NCBI RefSeq assembly: GCF_006974125.1
Contig: NZ_CP037858.1
Coordinates: 1,488,001-1,552,000 of the forward strand
From: Stenotrophomonas maltophilia
Lineage (GTDB): Bacteria; Pseudomonadota; Gammaproteobacteria; Xanthomonadales; Xanthomonadaceae
DNA length: 64,000 nt
Direction of reading: 5' to 3'
In this document: one piece after another, positions 7,970-16,834 of the stretch
Position numbering within the stretch: position 1 is the first letter of the stretch
Layout: the number at the start of each line of letters is the position of its first letter
Made by a program: the position numbers and the translations under genes
The notes under the pieces: model-generated
Databases searched by the model: none
What the model saw: the letters and a program-made list of their open reading frames with translations, nothing else
What the model was told of the DNA's origin: nothing

Positions 7970-9421
7970 TCAGCTCTCCCAGACCCGGGTGTTGCTTACC
8001 CCGATCGTCTGCGGCTTGAACAGCGGATCACGCTGCTTGCGCTTCTGCGCCTCGTAATCGCGAAGAACGGCCAGGGCAGGCCTTTGCAACAGCAGGATGG
8101 CGATGATGTTCAACCAGCTCATCAGGCCGACGCCGATGTCGCCCAGCGACCAGGCCACCGTTGCACTGTTCACCGCCGAGTAGCCGGCAGCCGCCAGGAA
8201 CATCAACTGGAATCCACCGATCACCCACGGCGCCGGACGGTCGCGGCACAGATAGCTGACGTTGGTCTCGGCCATGTAGTACAGCGCGAGGATGGTGGTG
8301 AACGCGAACGGCAGGATCGCCAGCGCTACGAACGAACGGCCGAAGCCCGGCAGCGCGGATTCCACCGCATACTGCACGAAGCGGGGACCGGCCTCGACGC
8401 CCGGCAGATTGCCCAGCAGCAGGCGCGCCTCATCCGGAATGCCGTTCACCGCCGGGTCGTAGACGTTGTACAGGCCGGTGGACAGGATCAAGAAGGCGGT
8501 GGCACTGCACACCACCATCGTGTCGATGTAGACCGAGAACGACTGCACCAGGCCCTGCTTGACCGGATGCGAGACTTCCGCGGCGGCGGCCGGATGCGCA
8601 CCACTGCCCATGCCGGCCTCGTTGGACAGCACGCCGCGACGCACGCCCCACTGGATGGCGGTACCGATCATCGCGCCGAACGCTGCGTCCACGCCGAATG
8701 CACTGCGCAGCACCAGCATGATCACCTCCGGCACCTTGTCCGCGTTGAGCACCATCACCAGCGCCGCGACCAGCAGGTAGGCCACGGCCATCAGCGGCAC
8801 CACCCATTCGGCCACGCGCGCAATGCGCCGTACACCGCCGATGAGGATGGCGCCCAGCACCACCAGCAGAACCGCGGTGGTGGTCATCACCGGTACGTCC
8901 CAGGCTTCGTTCACCGCGCTGGTGATCGCATTGGACTGGGTGCCAGCCAGCATCGCGCCCGCCAGCACCGTCACCAGTGCGAACAGCACTGCATACCAGC
9001 GTTGGCCGAGGCCTTTTTCGATGTAGTACGCCGGGCCGCCCCGGTACTGCCCCTTGCCGTCGCGGTCCTTGTAGATCTGTGCGAGCGTGGATTCGATGAA
9101 GGCACTGGATGCGCCAAGGAAGGCGACGATCCACATCCAGAAGATCGCGCCGGGGCCGCCGAAGGCGATGGCCATGGCGACGCCGGCGATGTTGCCGACG
9201 CCCACGCGGCTGGACAGCGAAATGGACAACGCCTGGAACGGCGACACGCCGGCATCGGAGCGCTCATGGCGGAACATCAGGCGCAGCATGTCCGGCAATG
9301 CACGCAGCTGGATGAAGCGCGTGCGCACACTGAAGTACAGCCCGGTGAGCAGGCACAGCACTACCAGGTAGGGGCTCCAGACGACGCCGAGGATCGTGTT
9401 GACGATGGATTCGATGTTCAT
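7970..9421 (-). CDS. AGCS-family alanine/glycine:cation symporter (copy 1)
   Basis: Inner-membrane Na+- or H+-coupled amino-acid carrier of 483 aa with about ten hydrophobic segments. AGCS signatures are GPGAIFWMWIVAFLGAS with ESTLAQIYK, and NEAGMGSGAHPAAAAEVSHP. The start at 9421 gives MNIESIVNTILG, matching the family N-terminus. A paralogue lies about 2 kb away (11427-12944) on the same strand, beyond an outer-membrane protein gene and an RNA methyltransferase gene. The outer-membrane gene upstream ends 10 bases before this start, so these two are likely one transcript. Confidence 0.93.
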   Translation of the reverse strand: MNIESIVNTILGVVWSPYLVVLCLLTGLYFSVRTRFIQLRALPDMLRLMFRHERSDAGVSPFQALSISLSSRVGVGNIAGVAMAIAFGGPGAIFWMWIVAFLGASSAFIESTLAQIYKDRDGKGQYRGGPAYYIEKGLGQRWYAVLFALVTVLAGAMLAGTQSNAITSAVNEAWDVPVMTTTAVLLVVLGAILIGGVRRIARVAEWVVPLMAVAYLLVAALVMVLNADKVPEVIMLVLRSAFGVDAAFGAMIGTAIQWGVRRGVLSNEAGMGSGAHPAAAAEVSHPVKQGLVQSFSVYIDTMVVCSATAFLILSTGLYNVYDPAVNGIPDEARLLLGNLPGVEAGPRFVQYAVESALPGFGRSFVALAILPFAFTTILALYYMAETNVSYLCRDRPAPWVIGGFQLMFLAAAGYSAVNSATVAWSLGDIGVGLMSWLNIIAILLLQRPALAVLRDYEAQKRKQRDPLFKPQTIGVSNTRVWES

Positions 9422-9431
9422 CGGCGGGCCC

Positions 9432-10424
9432 TCAGAAGAACATGCCCAGGGCAATCTGGGGGCTGACGATATGGCTGGTGTTGCGGCCAGCCACGCTGAA
9501 CTCCACACCGGCGATCAGGCCCAGCGTCGGGCTGAAGTGGTATTCCACGGCCGGCGCCAGGGTGACGCTGCGGCTGGCCGGGCGATGCTCGTCGATGCGC
9601 TCGAAGTCACCGCTGGCGTTGCGCGCGAAACCACTCATGCGCTGGGCGGCCTCACGGCTGGCGGCCACTTCCATCACGCCCACCCAGCGCGAATTGAAGC
9701 TGTATTCGGCACCCACCGACAGGCCCAGCACCGAACCACGGGAGATGTGCCCCTGGAAGCTGTCATCGGTGCCGTAGACGCTGGCTCCGGAGATCGCCGT
9801 GCGCGACGGCGCCGGCCCGGCGCTGAGCTGAGCGCGCCAGCGCAGCGGGCGGTCGTTGCCCAGCCAGACCACCTGCTGCACGCCCACTGCGGCGGTGGTG
9901 CGCTGCACACCGTCGCCCTGCGCATCGAGCGGATTGCCGGTGATGCGGTCATGGCTGCCGGTGCTGAAGCGCTGCACCAGCGCGACCGAGATGGCCGGAC
10001 GCGTGCCATCCGCATTCGGCGCCTGCAGCAGGTATTGCAGGCGTGCGGTGGTGTCACCAGCGCGGAAGCCACTGCTGCGCGTGCTGCCGGACTCCGAGCG
10101 CGAGGCACTGAGATTCATCTGCCCCATTACCCGGTCACTGAAACCGTAGATGATCGGCACCACCGTCGCCCACGCGCCATTGCGCTCGGTGCTGCGGCGA
10201 CGATTGCCGCCGTTGTCGTAGTGATCACGGCTGTCGACCCGCACCAGGTACGGTTCGATGTACCAGTTGCCCTGCGGCAAGCCGGCTGGATTGGGGGTGA
10301 TCAGCGGGCCAGTGAAGTTGACCCCATCAAGGCTGCGCTCTGCGGCCTGCAGCGCGGGCGCAGCGAGCGAGGCAAGGGCCAGCACCAGGCCGGTACGCAG
10401 TGTGCTGCGTTGGATGCAATACAT
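9432..10424 (-). CDS. putative outer-membrane beta-barrel protein
   Basis: Exported protein of 330 aa with a signal peptide (about 1-29, cleavage after LQA) and a beta-barrel pattern: alternating amphipathic strands and a C-terminal phenylalanine (QIALGMFF). It resembles proteins often named 'transporter' or MetA-pathway-like outer-membrane proteins in Proteobacteria, but I cannot place it in a functional family. It directly precedes an AGCS symporter gene, so co-expression with amino-acid uptake is plausible. The start at 10424 is set by the signal peptide. Confidence 0.7.
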   Translation of the reverse strand: MYCIQRSTLRTGLVLALASLAAPALQAAERSLDGVNFTGPLITPNPAGLPQGNWYIEPYLVRVDSRDHYDNGGNRRRSTERNGAWATVVPIIYGFSDRVMGQMNLSASRSESGSTRSSGFRAGDTTARLQYLLQAPNADGTRPAISVALVQRFSTGSHDRITGNPLDAQGDGVQRTTAAVGVQQVVWLGNDRPLRWRAQLSAGPAPSRTAISGASVYGTDDSFQGHISRGSVLGLSVGAEYSFNSRWVGVMEVAASREAAQRMSGFARNASGDFERIDEHRPASRSVTLAPAVEYHFSPTLGLIAGVEFSVAGRNTSHIVSPQIALGMFF

Positions 10425-10547
10425 GGGAACCACTCCTGTTCGACGTTGGATGAAGATCCACCGTGCGGTGCAGGAAGCCGCCCGACCATGTGACAAGTTC
10501 TAAAAATGTGCAGCCAAAAACCGCAGCGCCATCGCAGGACAAAAAGA

Positions 10548-10569
10548 AACCCGGCCGTGTGGCCGGGTT
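10548..10569 (-). terminator. terminator after the RNA methyltransferase
   Basis: Read on the minus strand: AACCCGGCC-ACAC-GGCCGGGTT followed by a T-rich run (TCTTTTTG). It separates the methyltransferase/AGCS transcript from the outer-membrane protein gene. Confidence 0.8.
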
Positions 10570-10597
10570 CCGGGGACCGCGTACTCGACAGTCGGCA

Positions 10598-11434
10598 TCA
10601 AGTGTTGCGGCGGCACACCCACTGCGCCAGCAGCACGGCCGTGGCCGAGGCCACGTTCAGGCTTTCCACCGCGCCGCTGCCGGGAATCGAGACCTGCAGG
10701 TCGCACTGCCCTGCCAGGTTGCGGTCCATGCCTTCGCCTTCGGCGCCCATCACGTACACCAGCCGCTCCGGCAGGGACGCGCGGAACACGTCATCACCGC
10801 CTTCGACCAGGGTTGCGGCCAGACCGAAACCGGCACTGCGCAGCTGCGCCATCGCCTCTGCAGTCTCCGGCAGCTGCACCAGCGGCACCGATTCCGCACC
10901 GCCTTCGGCCACGCGTGCGGCAGCACCGGACAGCGCCAGCGTGCTGCCGGCCGGCAGCAGCAGCGCCTTGACGCCGAAGTGCGCGGCCGAGCGCAGGATC
11001 GCACCGAAGTTGTGCGGGTTGCCGACACCATCCAGCCACAACGCCAGCGCCGGGCCCTGCTCCAGATCGGCCAGCCACTGTGCCAGCGGCACGACCGGCG
11101 CACGCAGCACTTCGGCCACCAGGCCTTCGTGATGGGTCGTGGCAGCCAGCTTGTTGAGGTCGCCTTCCTCGACGACGCGATAGCCCACGCGGTTGGCCAC
11201 GCACCACTTCAGCACCGGCTGCATGCGCGGAATCAGCGCGTCCACCAGGTACAGCTTGCGCAGCGCCTGCGGGCGCTTGGCGAACAGCGCCTGCACGGCG
11301 TTCCAGCCATACAGGCGCAGTTCGTCGTTGCCGCGCCCCGGCGGCGGCGGGGTGCCGCCCTCACGCGGAGGCAGCGGGGTGGCCCGCGGCGGTCGCGACG
11401 ACGGGCGGCGGGCATTCTTCCAGGGATCATTCAC
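10598..11434 (-). CDS. TrmH/SpoU-family RNA 2'-O-methyltransferase
   Basis: Protein of 278 aa that should methylate a ribose 2'-OH in rRNA or tRNA using SAM. A basic, proline-rich N-terminus (about 1-35) is followed by a small substrate-binding domain (LRLYGWNAVQALFAKRP) and a SpoU knot with its three motifs: NPHNFGAILRSAAHFG, VMGAEGEGM and VESLNVASATAVLL. The start is a GTG at 11434 overlapping the last 8 bases of the upstream AGCS gene (GTGAATGA), since no usable ATG lies before the conserved domain. It could be RlmB or a YfiF-like paralogue; the target is not decidable here. Confidence 0.85.
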   Translation of the reverse strand: MNDPWKNARRPSSRPPRATPLPPREGGTPPPPGRGNDELRLYGWNAVQALFAKRPQALRKLYLVDALIPRMQPVLKWCVANRVGYRVVEEGDLNKLAATTHHEGLVAEVLRAPVVPLAQWLADLEQGPALALWLDGVGNPHNFGAILRSAAHFGVKALLLPAGSTLALSGAAARVAEGGAESVPLVQLPETAEAMAQLRSAGFGLAATLVEGGDDVFRASLPERLVYVMGAEGEGMDRNLAGQCDLQVSIPGSGAVESLNVASATAVLLAQWVCRRNT

Positions 11435-12944
11435 TACGGGACAACTCCAGCTTGCGTTGACGCCAGAAATCGGCGTTCTTGATGCCCAGGGCATCGGGGT
11501 CGAAGATCGGATCGAGGCCGAGCTTCTTCTGTCGTTCGTAATCACGCAGGGCCAGCATGGCCGGCTTCTGGATGATGAGGATGGCAATGATGTTCAGCCA
11601 GGCCATCAGGCCCACGCCGATGTCACCCAGCGCCCAGGCCAGGGTGGCATTGTGGAACGCACCGAACACCACCATGCCGATGATGCCCAGGCGCAGCAGC
11701 AGCACGGTCAGCGGGCGCTTCTTGTTGTGGTTCACATAGCTGAGGTTGGTCTCGGCCATGTAGTAGTACGCCATGATGGTGGTGAAGGCGAAGAAGAAGA
11801 TGGCGATCGAGACGAATGCCGAACCCCAGCCCGGCAGCACCGCTTCCACGCCGGCCTGGGCGTAGCCCGCGCCTTCCGGAATGCCGGCCAGGCCCTGGAA
11901 GATCGGCGCGGCGCCGGGCACCGGCGAGTACACGTTGTAGGTGCCGCTGGCCAGGATCAGGAACGCGGTGGCGGTGCACACCATCATGGTGTCGAAGTAG
12001 ATGGCGAAGGCCTGCACGTAACCCTGCTTGGCCGGGTGCGAGACCTCCGAAGCGGCCGCCGCGTGCGGGCCCGAACCCTGGCCGGCTTCATTGGCGTAGA
12101 TGCCGCGCTTGATGCCCCACTCCACCGCCAGGCCCATCATCGCGCCGAATGCGGCGTGGGTGCCGAAGGCGCTCTTGAAGATGATGCCGAACATTTCCGG
12201 CACGCGATCGTAGTTGATGATCATGATGACGATGGCCATCAGGATGAAACCGGCGGCCATGAACGGGACCACCACTTCAGCGAAGTTGGCGATGCGCTTG
12301 ACGCCACCAAAGATCACCACGCCCAGCAGCAGGGCCACGACGATGCCGATGCCCAGCTTCAGCGCCTGCACCGACTCCATGCCGAAGGCCTGGCCATCGA
12401 GCGGACCGCACAGGGCAGTGCCACGGCAGGCGTTGATGATGCTGTCGGCGATGGCATTGGCCTGCACGCCCGGCATCAGGAAGCCGGCAGCGATGATCGT
12501 GGCGATGGCGAACGCCAGCGCGTACCACTTCAGGCCCATCGCCTTTTCGATGTAGTAGGCCGGACCACCACGGTAGCGGCCCTCGGCGTCCTTGGTCTTG
12601 TAGATCTGCGCCAGGGTGCATTCCACGTACGAGGTGGACGCGCCGAGGAAGCCCATCACCCACATCCAGAAGATCGCGCCAGGGCCGCCGAAGGCGATGG
12701 CGGTGGCCACGCCGGCGATGTTGCCGATGCCCATGCGGCCGGCCATCGACATGGCCAGGGCCTGGAACGAGGACACACCGGCGTCGGATTTCTCACCCCT
12801 GACGGTGAGGCGGCACATCTCGACGAAACCCCGGATCTGCATGAAGCGGGTGCGCAGGCTGAAGAACAGGCCGGCGGCCAGGCACATGAAGATCAGTGCC
12901 TTGCTCCAGATGATGCTGTTGATGAAATGTACGGTAGCTTCCAC
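11427..12944 (-). CDS. AGCS-family alanine/glycine:cation symporter (copy 2)
   Basis: Inner-membrane amino-acid:cation symporter of 505 aa, paralogous to the gene at 7970-9421. It shows the AGCS signatures GGPGAIFWMWVMGFLGAS and NEAGQGSGPHAAAASEVSHP and a GLFFSLRTRFMQIRGF start region. It has an insertion with two cysteines near residues 172-180 (INACRGTALCGPL) that copy 1 lacks. A GTG start at 12944 is chosen because GGAGAG lies a suitable distance upstream. Its 3' end overlaps the RNA methyltransferase start, so the two are translationally linked. Confidence 0.92.
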   Translation of the reverse strand: MEATVHFINSIIWSKALIFMCLAAGLFFSLRTRFMQIRGFVEMCRLTVRGEKSDAGVSSFQALAMSMAGRMGIGNIAGVATAIAFGGPGAIFWMWVMGFLGASTSYVECTLAQIYKTKDAEGRYRGGPAYYIEKAMGLKWYALAFAIATIIAAGFLMPGVQANAIADSIINACRGTALCGPLDGQAFGMESVQALKLGIGIVVALLLGVVIFGGVKRIANFAEVVVPFMAAGFILMAIVIMIINYDRVPEMFGIIFKSAFGTHAAFGAMMGLAVEWGIKRGIYANEAGQGSGPHAAAASEVSHPAKQGYVQAFAIYFDTMMVCTATAFLILASGTYNVYSPVPGAAPIFQGLAGIPEGAGYAQAGVEAVLPGWGSAFVSIAIFFFAFTTIMAYYYMAETNLSYVNHNKKRPLTVLLLRLGIIGMVVFGAFHNATLAWALGDIGVGLMAWLNIIAILIIQKPAMLALRDYERQKKLGLDPIFDPDALGIKNADFWRQRKLELSRSE

Positions 12945-13086
12945 GCGCGCTCTCTCCAGTCGGCGGGTTGTAAGGACGTCCCGTCGGCTGGAGGGGACGC
13001 ACCGATTCTCCCTGATCGAAGGCCGCTGCGGTAGCGCCATTGGTCGCGCCGGGCCATACCCGGAGAGCGGAGAAGGGGTCGGAGAA

Positions 13087-13127
13087 GGGGGCAGATCCCT
13101 TTTCCACTGGAAAAGGGATCTGCCCCC
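13087..13127. repeat. GGGGGCAGA-type palindrome
   Basis: Perfect 19-nt arms (13087-13105 and 13109-13127) with loop ACT, 7 bases after the GNAT gene's 3' end and upstream of the AGCS gene. One outer-arm position differs from the commonest form (GGGGGCAG for GGGGTCAG) and is matched by its partner (CTGCCCCC). Confidence 0.88.
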
Positions 13128-13134
13128 GGGCCGT

Positions 13135-13716
13135 TCAGGGCAGCTGGGTGCGCACCCGGGCGAAACGGCGCAGGTCGTGCAGTTCGCCGCGCTTGTAGAC
13201 CGCGCAGCGGTCCACGCCCTCTTCCTGGAAGCCGTTCTTCTCCAGCACCCGCGCCGAGCCGAGGTTGAAGTCGACTACCCCGGCCTGCAGCCTGAACAGG
13301 CGCAGCTCATCCATCACCCACGGCGCGAACAGGCCGACCACGCGGGTCATCAGGCCCTGGCCCCAGTAGGCCTGCCCCAGCCAGTAGCCGAGTTCAGCCA
13401 TATGACCGCGCTCGGCACTGCCCTGCTGGGCGCCGACGCTGCCGCAGGCCTGGCCATCGATCTCGATGGCCAGATTCAGGGTACCCGGCGTGAGCACGCG
13501 ACCGGCGAGGAAGGCCTCGCCGTCGGCGCGCGTGTACGGGTACGGGAAGCGGTCGCGCAGGCCGCGCGACACGTCGGGGTCGTTGGCGTGGCGCAACAGG
13601 GATTCCAGATCATCCGGGCGCCAGGGGCGCAGCTGGAAGCCGTCGCCTCGAAGTGGGGTCAGCGCCCTTTCCCTTTGGGAAAGGGATCCGACCCCGTCGG
13701 CGGGCCGGTCAGGCAT
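13135..13716 (-). CDS. GNAT-family N-acetyltransferase
   Basis: Protein of 193 aa in the RimJ/RimL-like branch of GNAT acetyltransferases. Recognisable parts are LRPWRPDDLESLLRHANDPD, the acetyl-CoA loop region YWLGQAYWGQGLMTRVV and the C-terminal DFNLGSARVLEKNGFQEEG. The annotated start at 13716 overlaps the end of the RND gene by 8 bases. Residues 8-21 are encoded by a GGGGTCAG-type palindrome (13655-13695), so the first 27 or so residues are not part of the fold. The substrate is unknown. Confidence 0.85.
   Translation of the reverse strand: MPDRPADGVGSLSQRERALTPLRGDGFQLRPWRPDDLESLLRHANDPDVSRGLRDRFPYPYTRADGEAFLAGRVLTPGTLNLAIEIDGQACGSVGAQQGSAERGHMAELGYWLGQAYWGQGLMTRVVGLFAPWVMDELRLFRLQAGVVDFNLGSARVLEKNGFQEEGVDRCAVYKRGELHDLRRFARVRTQLP
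13655..13695. repeat. palindrome inside the GNAT coding start
   Basis: Imperfect 19-nt arms (13655-13673 and 13677-13695, three mismatches) with loop TTT. It is the only member of the GGGGTCAG family here that lies inside a coding frame; it is read in frame as part of the acetyltransferase N-terminus. Confidence 0.8.
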
Positions 13717-16700
13717 GCCCGCCCACCGAGGGCGATTCCGCTTCCTGCTTCTCCAGCTCGCGCTTCACCGCTTCCGGCGAACGCGTGTACGGGGCCAGCC
13801 GCGCGTAGAACGCCGGCACCACGAACAGCGACAGGAACGTCGAAAGAGTCACGCCGAAGATGATCACGATGCCGATGGTGCCACGGCTGGCCGAGCCGGG
13901 GCCACCGGCCACCACCAACGGGATCGCGCCGACCACGGTGGCGATCGAGGTCATCAGGATCGGGCGCAGGCGCACCATCGCCGATTCGATGATCGCCTCG
14001 CGTACCGTGCGCCCGTCATCGCGCAGCTGGTTGGCGAATTCGACGATGAGGATGCCGTTCTTTGCCGCCAGGCCCACCAGCATGACGATGCCGATCTGGC
14101 TGAAAAGATTCACCGTGCCCCCGCTCACCCACAAGCCGACCAGCGCGCCGAGCACGCCCAGCGGCACTGTCAGCATGATGGTGAGCGGGTGGATGAAGCT
14201 TTCAAACTGCGCGGCCAGCACCAGGTACACCACCAGCAGGGCCATGGCGAAGGTCAGCAGCACTGCGCCACCGGCACTCTGATATTCGCGCGATTCGCCC
14301 TTCCAGTTCACCTGAGCGTACTGCGGCAGCTCTTCGCGGGCCACGTTCTGCGCCCAGGCGATGGCCTCGCCCAGCGGATAGCCCGGCGCCAGGCCGGCGG
14401 TGATGGTGATCGAGCGCAGGCGGTTGAAGCGGTTCAGCGTGCCCGCCTCGGCCACTTCACTGAGCGTGACCAGGTTGGACAGCGGCACCAGCTCGCCGGA
14501 GGTGGCACGCACGCGGATCGCGGCCAGGTCGGCCGGGCTGGCACGGCCATCGCGACCGGCCTGCACCAGCACGTCGTACTCCTCGCCGTTGTCGACGAAT
14601 GTAGTGACGCGGCGCGAGCCCATCATGGTTTCCAGCGCCGAACCGATCGCGGTGACCGGCACGCCGAGATCGGCCGCACGCTGGCGGTCAATGTTCACCC
14701 GCATCTGTGGCCGGGTTTCCTTGTAGTCCGAATCCGGGCCGACCAGGCCGGGATTGTCAGCCATGCGCAGCAGGATGCGGTCGCGCCACTGCGCGATCTC
14801 GGCATATTCCGGGCCGCCCAGCACGATCTGGAACGGCTGGCCGCCGCTGCGCACCAGGCCACCGCCCACCTGCGTGCGAACGCGTACGCCGCGCATGGTG
14901 TCCAGTTCTTTCTGCAGCTCATTGGCCACTTCCGGCGTGCCCTCGCTGCGCTGGCGCCACGGCTGCAGGAAGATGCTGACGCGGCCAGTGTGCATTTCCT
15001 CGCTGGCGCCCCACCCGCCGGGTACGCGCGGGTTGGCGCGCACAATCGGCTTGTCCGGACCGACGTGCGGGGCCAGCAGCGCTTCCACCTGCTGTACCTG
15101 CTGCACGGTGTAGTCGTAGCCGGCGCCTTCCGGGCCGTCGATCATGATCTGGAACGAACCGCGGTCTTCGGCTGGCGCCAGCTCCGATGGCAGCAGTTTC
15201 AGCAGGCCCCAGCTGGCGGCCAGCGCGGCCACCATCACCAGCAGATAGATCCAGGTGCGGTCGACATGGTGGTCGAGCACGCGGCCATAGCCCGAGGCCA
15301 GGCGTTCCAGGTTGCGGTTGATGAAGCCATGCAGGCCGCGCGGTGCCTGCCCAGTGTGTGGCTTGAGCAGCTTGGAGGCCATCATCGGCGTCAGCGTCAG
15401 CGCCACGAACGCGGACAACGCCACCGCTGCCGCCAGCGCCACCGCCAGTTCGCGGAACAGGCGGCCGGTATTGCCTTCCAGGAAACCGACCGGCAGGAAC
15501 ACCGCCACCAGCACGGCGGTGGTGGCGATCACCGCGAAGGCAACCTGCGTGGTACCACGCTTGGAGGCCACCAGCGGGGGCTTGCCCAGGTCGATGCGGC
15601 GCTGCACGTTCTCCACCACCACGATCGCGTCGTCCACCACCAGGCCGATGCACAGCACCAGGGCAAGCAGGGTCAGCAGGTTGATCGAAAAATCGAACGC
15701 ATACAGTGCGATGAACGCAGCCACCAGGCAGACCGGCACCGTCACCGCCGGAATCAGTGCGGCGCGGAAGCTGCCGAGGAACAGCCAGATCACCGCCAGC
15801 ACCAGGATCATCGCCTCCACCAGCGTGGCGTAGACGCGGTCCACGGCAGCTTCGATGAAGGTGGTGTTGTCGAACGCCACGAAGATCTGCGTGCCCTTGG
15901 GCAGCGACAGCGCAACGCGTTCGGCTTCAGCGCGCGCGATACGCGCCACGTCCAGCGAGTTGGCGGTGGAGGTCTTGACGATGCCCAGACCGATGCCCGG
16001 CTCACCGTTGCTGCGGTAGTACGCGCGACGCTCGGCCGAGGCCAGTTCGATCTTCGCCACGTCGCCCATGCGCACCACGTAGCCGTCGCGCCCCTTGCCC
16101 AGCGGGATGGTCGCAAAGTCTTCCGGCTTGACGTAGTTGCGCTCCACGCGCAGGGTGAAATCGCGGTCGGTCGACTCGATGCGGCCGGCCGGCAATTCCA
16201 CATTCTCGTTGCGCAGTGCGGTTTCCACATCGCCGGTGGTCAGCCCGCGCGCGGCCAGCTGGTCACGGTCCAGCCAGATGCGCATCGCATAGCGCTGGCG
16301 GCCGCCGATGCGGACCTGGGCCACGCCATCGAGGCTGGAAAAGCGATCAACCACGTAGCGGTCGGCGTAATCGCTCAGTTCCAGCGTGTCCATGGTCGAG
16401 GAGACCATGTTGAACCAGATGATCGGGTCGGCATCGCTCTCGACCTTGGCGATTTCCGGCGGCCGCGCTTCTTCCGGCATGCGGTCGGCGACGCGACTGA
16501 CCGCATCGCGCACGTCGTTGGCCGCCGCTTCGATATCGCGGTTGGAGGTGAACTCGATGCTGACCTGCGAACGGCCGTTGGTGCTGCGCGCGTTGATGGT
16601 ATCGATGCCTTCGATGCCGGCCAGCGCATCTTCCAGCACCTGGGTGATGCGGCTTTCGATGACGGCCGCCGAGGCGCCGGTGTAGTCCACCGACACCGAC

Positions 16701-16834
16701 ACGATCGGTGGATCGATGGCGGGCAGTTCGCGCAGGGTCAGGCGGGTAAAGGACATCACGCCCAGCACCAGCAGCAGCAGGCTCATCACCACGGCGAACA
16801 CCGGCCGCTGGATGGAGATGTCGGACAGCTTCAT
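13709..16834 (-). CDS. RND efflux pump inner-membrane transporter (HAE1 type)
   Basis: Proton-driven multidrug-type RND permease of 1041 aa, the normal length. It starts MKLSDISIQRPVFAVVMSLL. Key features are two large periplasmic loops, the proton-relay aspartates in TM4 (CIGLVVDDAIVVVENV) and the TM10-11 region GLAAKNGILIVEFANQLR with its lysine. It is the downstream gene of a two-gene unit with the adaptor (ATGA overlap) and there is no outer-membrane channel gene, so it presumably uses a TolC-like channel encoded elsewhere. It may correspond to the SmeN of S. maltophilia SmeMN, but I cannot confirm this. No regulator is adjacent. Confidence 0.93.
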   Translation of the reverse strand: MKLSDISIQRPVFAVVMSLLLLVLGVMSFTRLTLRELPAIDPPIVSVSVDYTGASAAVIESRITQVLEDALAGIEGIDTINARSTNGRSQVSIEFTSNRDIEAAANDVRDAVSRVADRMPEEARPPEIAKVESDADPIIWFNMVSSTMDTLELSDYADRYVVDRFSSLDGVAQVRIGGRQRYAMRIWLDRDQLAARGLTTGDVETALRNENVELPAGRIESTDRDFTLRVERNYVKPEDFATIPLGKGRDGYVVRMGDVAKIELASAERRAYYRSNGEPGIGLGIVKTSTANSLDVARIARAEAERVALSLPKGTQIFVAFDNTTFIEAAVDRVYATLVEAMILVLAVIWLFLGSFRAALIPAVTVPVCLVAAFIALYAFDFSINLLTLLALVLCIGLVVDDAIVVVENVQRRIDLGKPPLVASKRGTTQVAFAVIATTAVLVAVFLPVGFLEGNTGRLFRELAVALAAAVALSAFVALTLTPMMASKLLKPHTGQAPRGLHGFINRNLERLASGYGRVLDHHVDRTWIYLLVMVAALAASWGLLKLLPSELAPAEDRGSFQIMIDGPEGAGYDYTVQQVQQVEALLAPHVGPDKPIVRANPRVPGGWGASEEMHTGRVSIFLQPWRQRSEGTPEVANELQKELDTMRGVRVRTQVGGGLVRSGGQPFQIVLGGPEYAEIAQWRDRILLRMADNPGLVGPDSDYKETRPQMRVNIDRQRAADLGVPVTAIGSALETMMGSRRVTTFVDNGEEYDVLVQAGRDGRASPADLAAIRVRATSGELVPLSNLVTLSEVAEAGTLNRFNRLRSITITAGLAPGYPLGEAIAWAQNVAREELPQYAQVNWKGESREYQSAGGAVLLTFAMALLVVYLVLAAQFESFIHPLTIMLTVPLGVLGALVGLWVSGGTVNLFSQIGIVMLVGLAAKNGILIVEFANQLRDDGRTVREAIIESAMVRLRPILMTSIATVVGAIPLVVAGGPGSASRGTIGIVIIFGVTLSTFLSLFVVPAFYARLAPYTRSPEAVKRELEKQEAESPSVGGHA

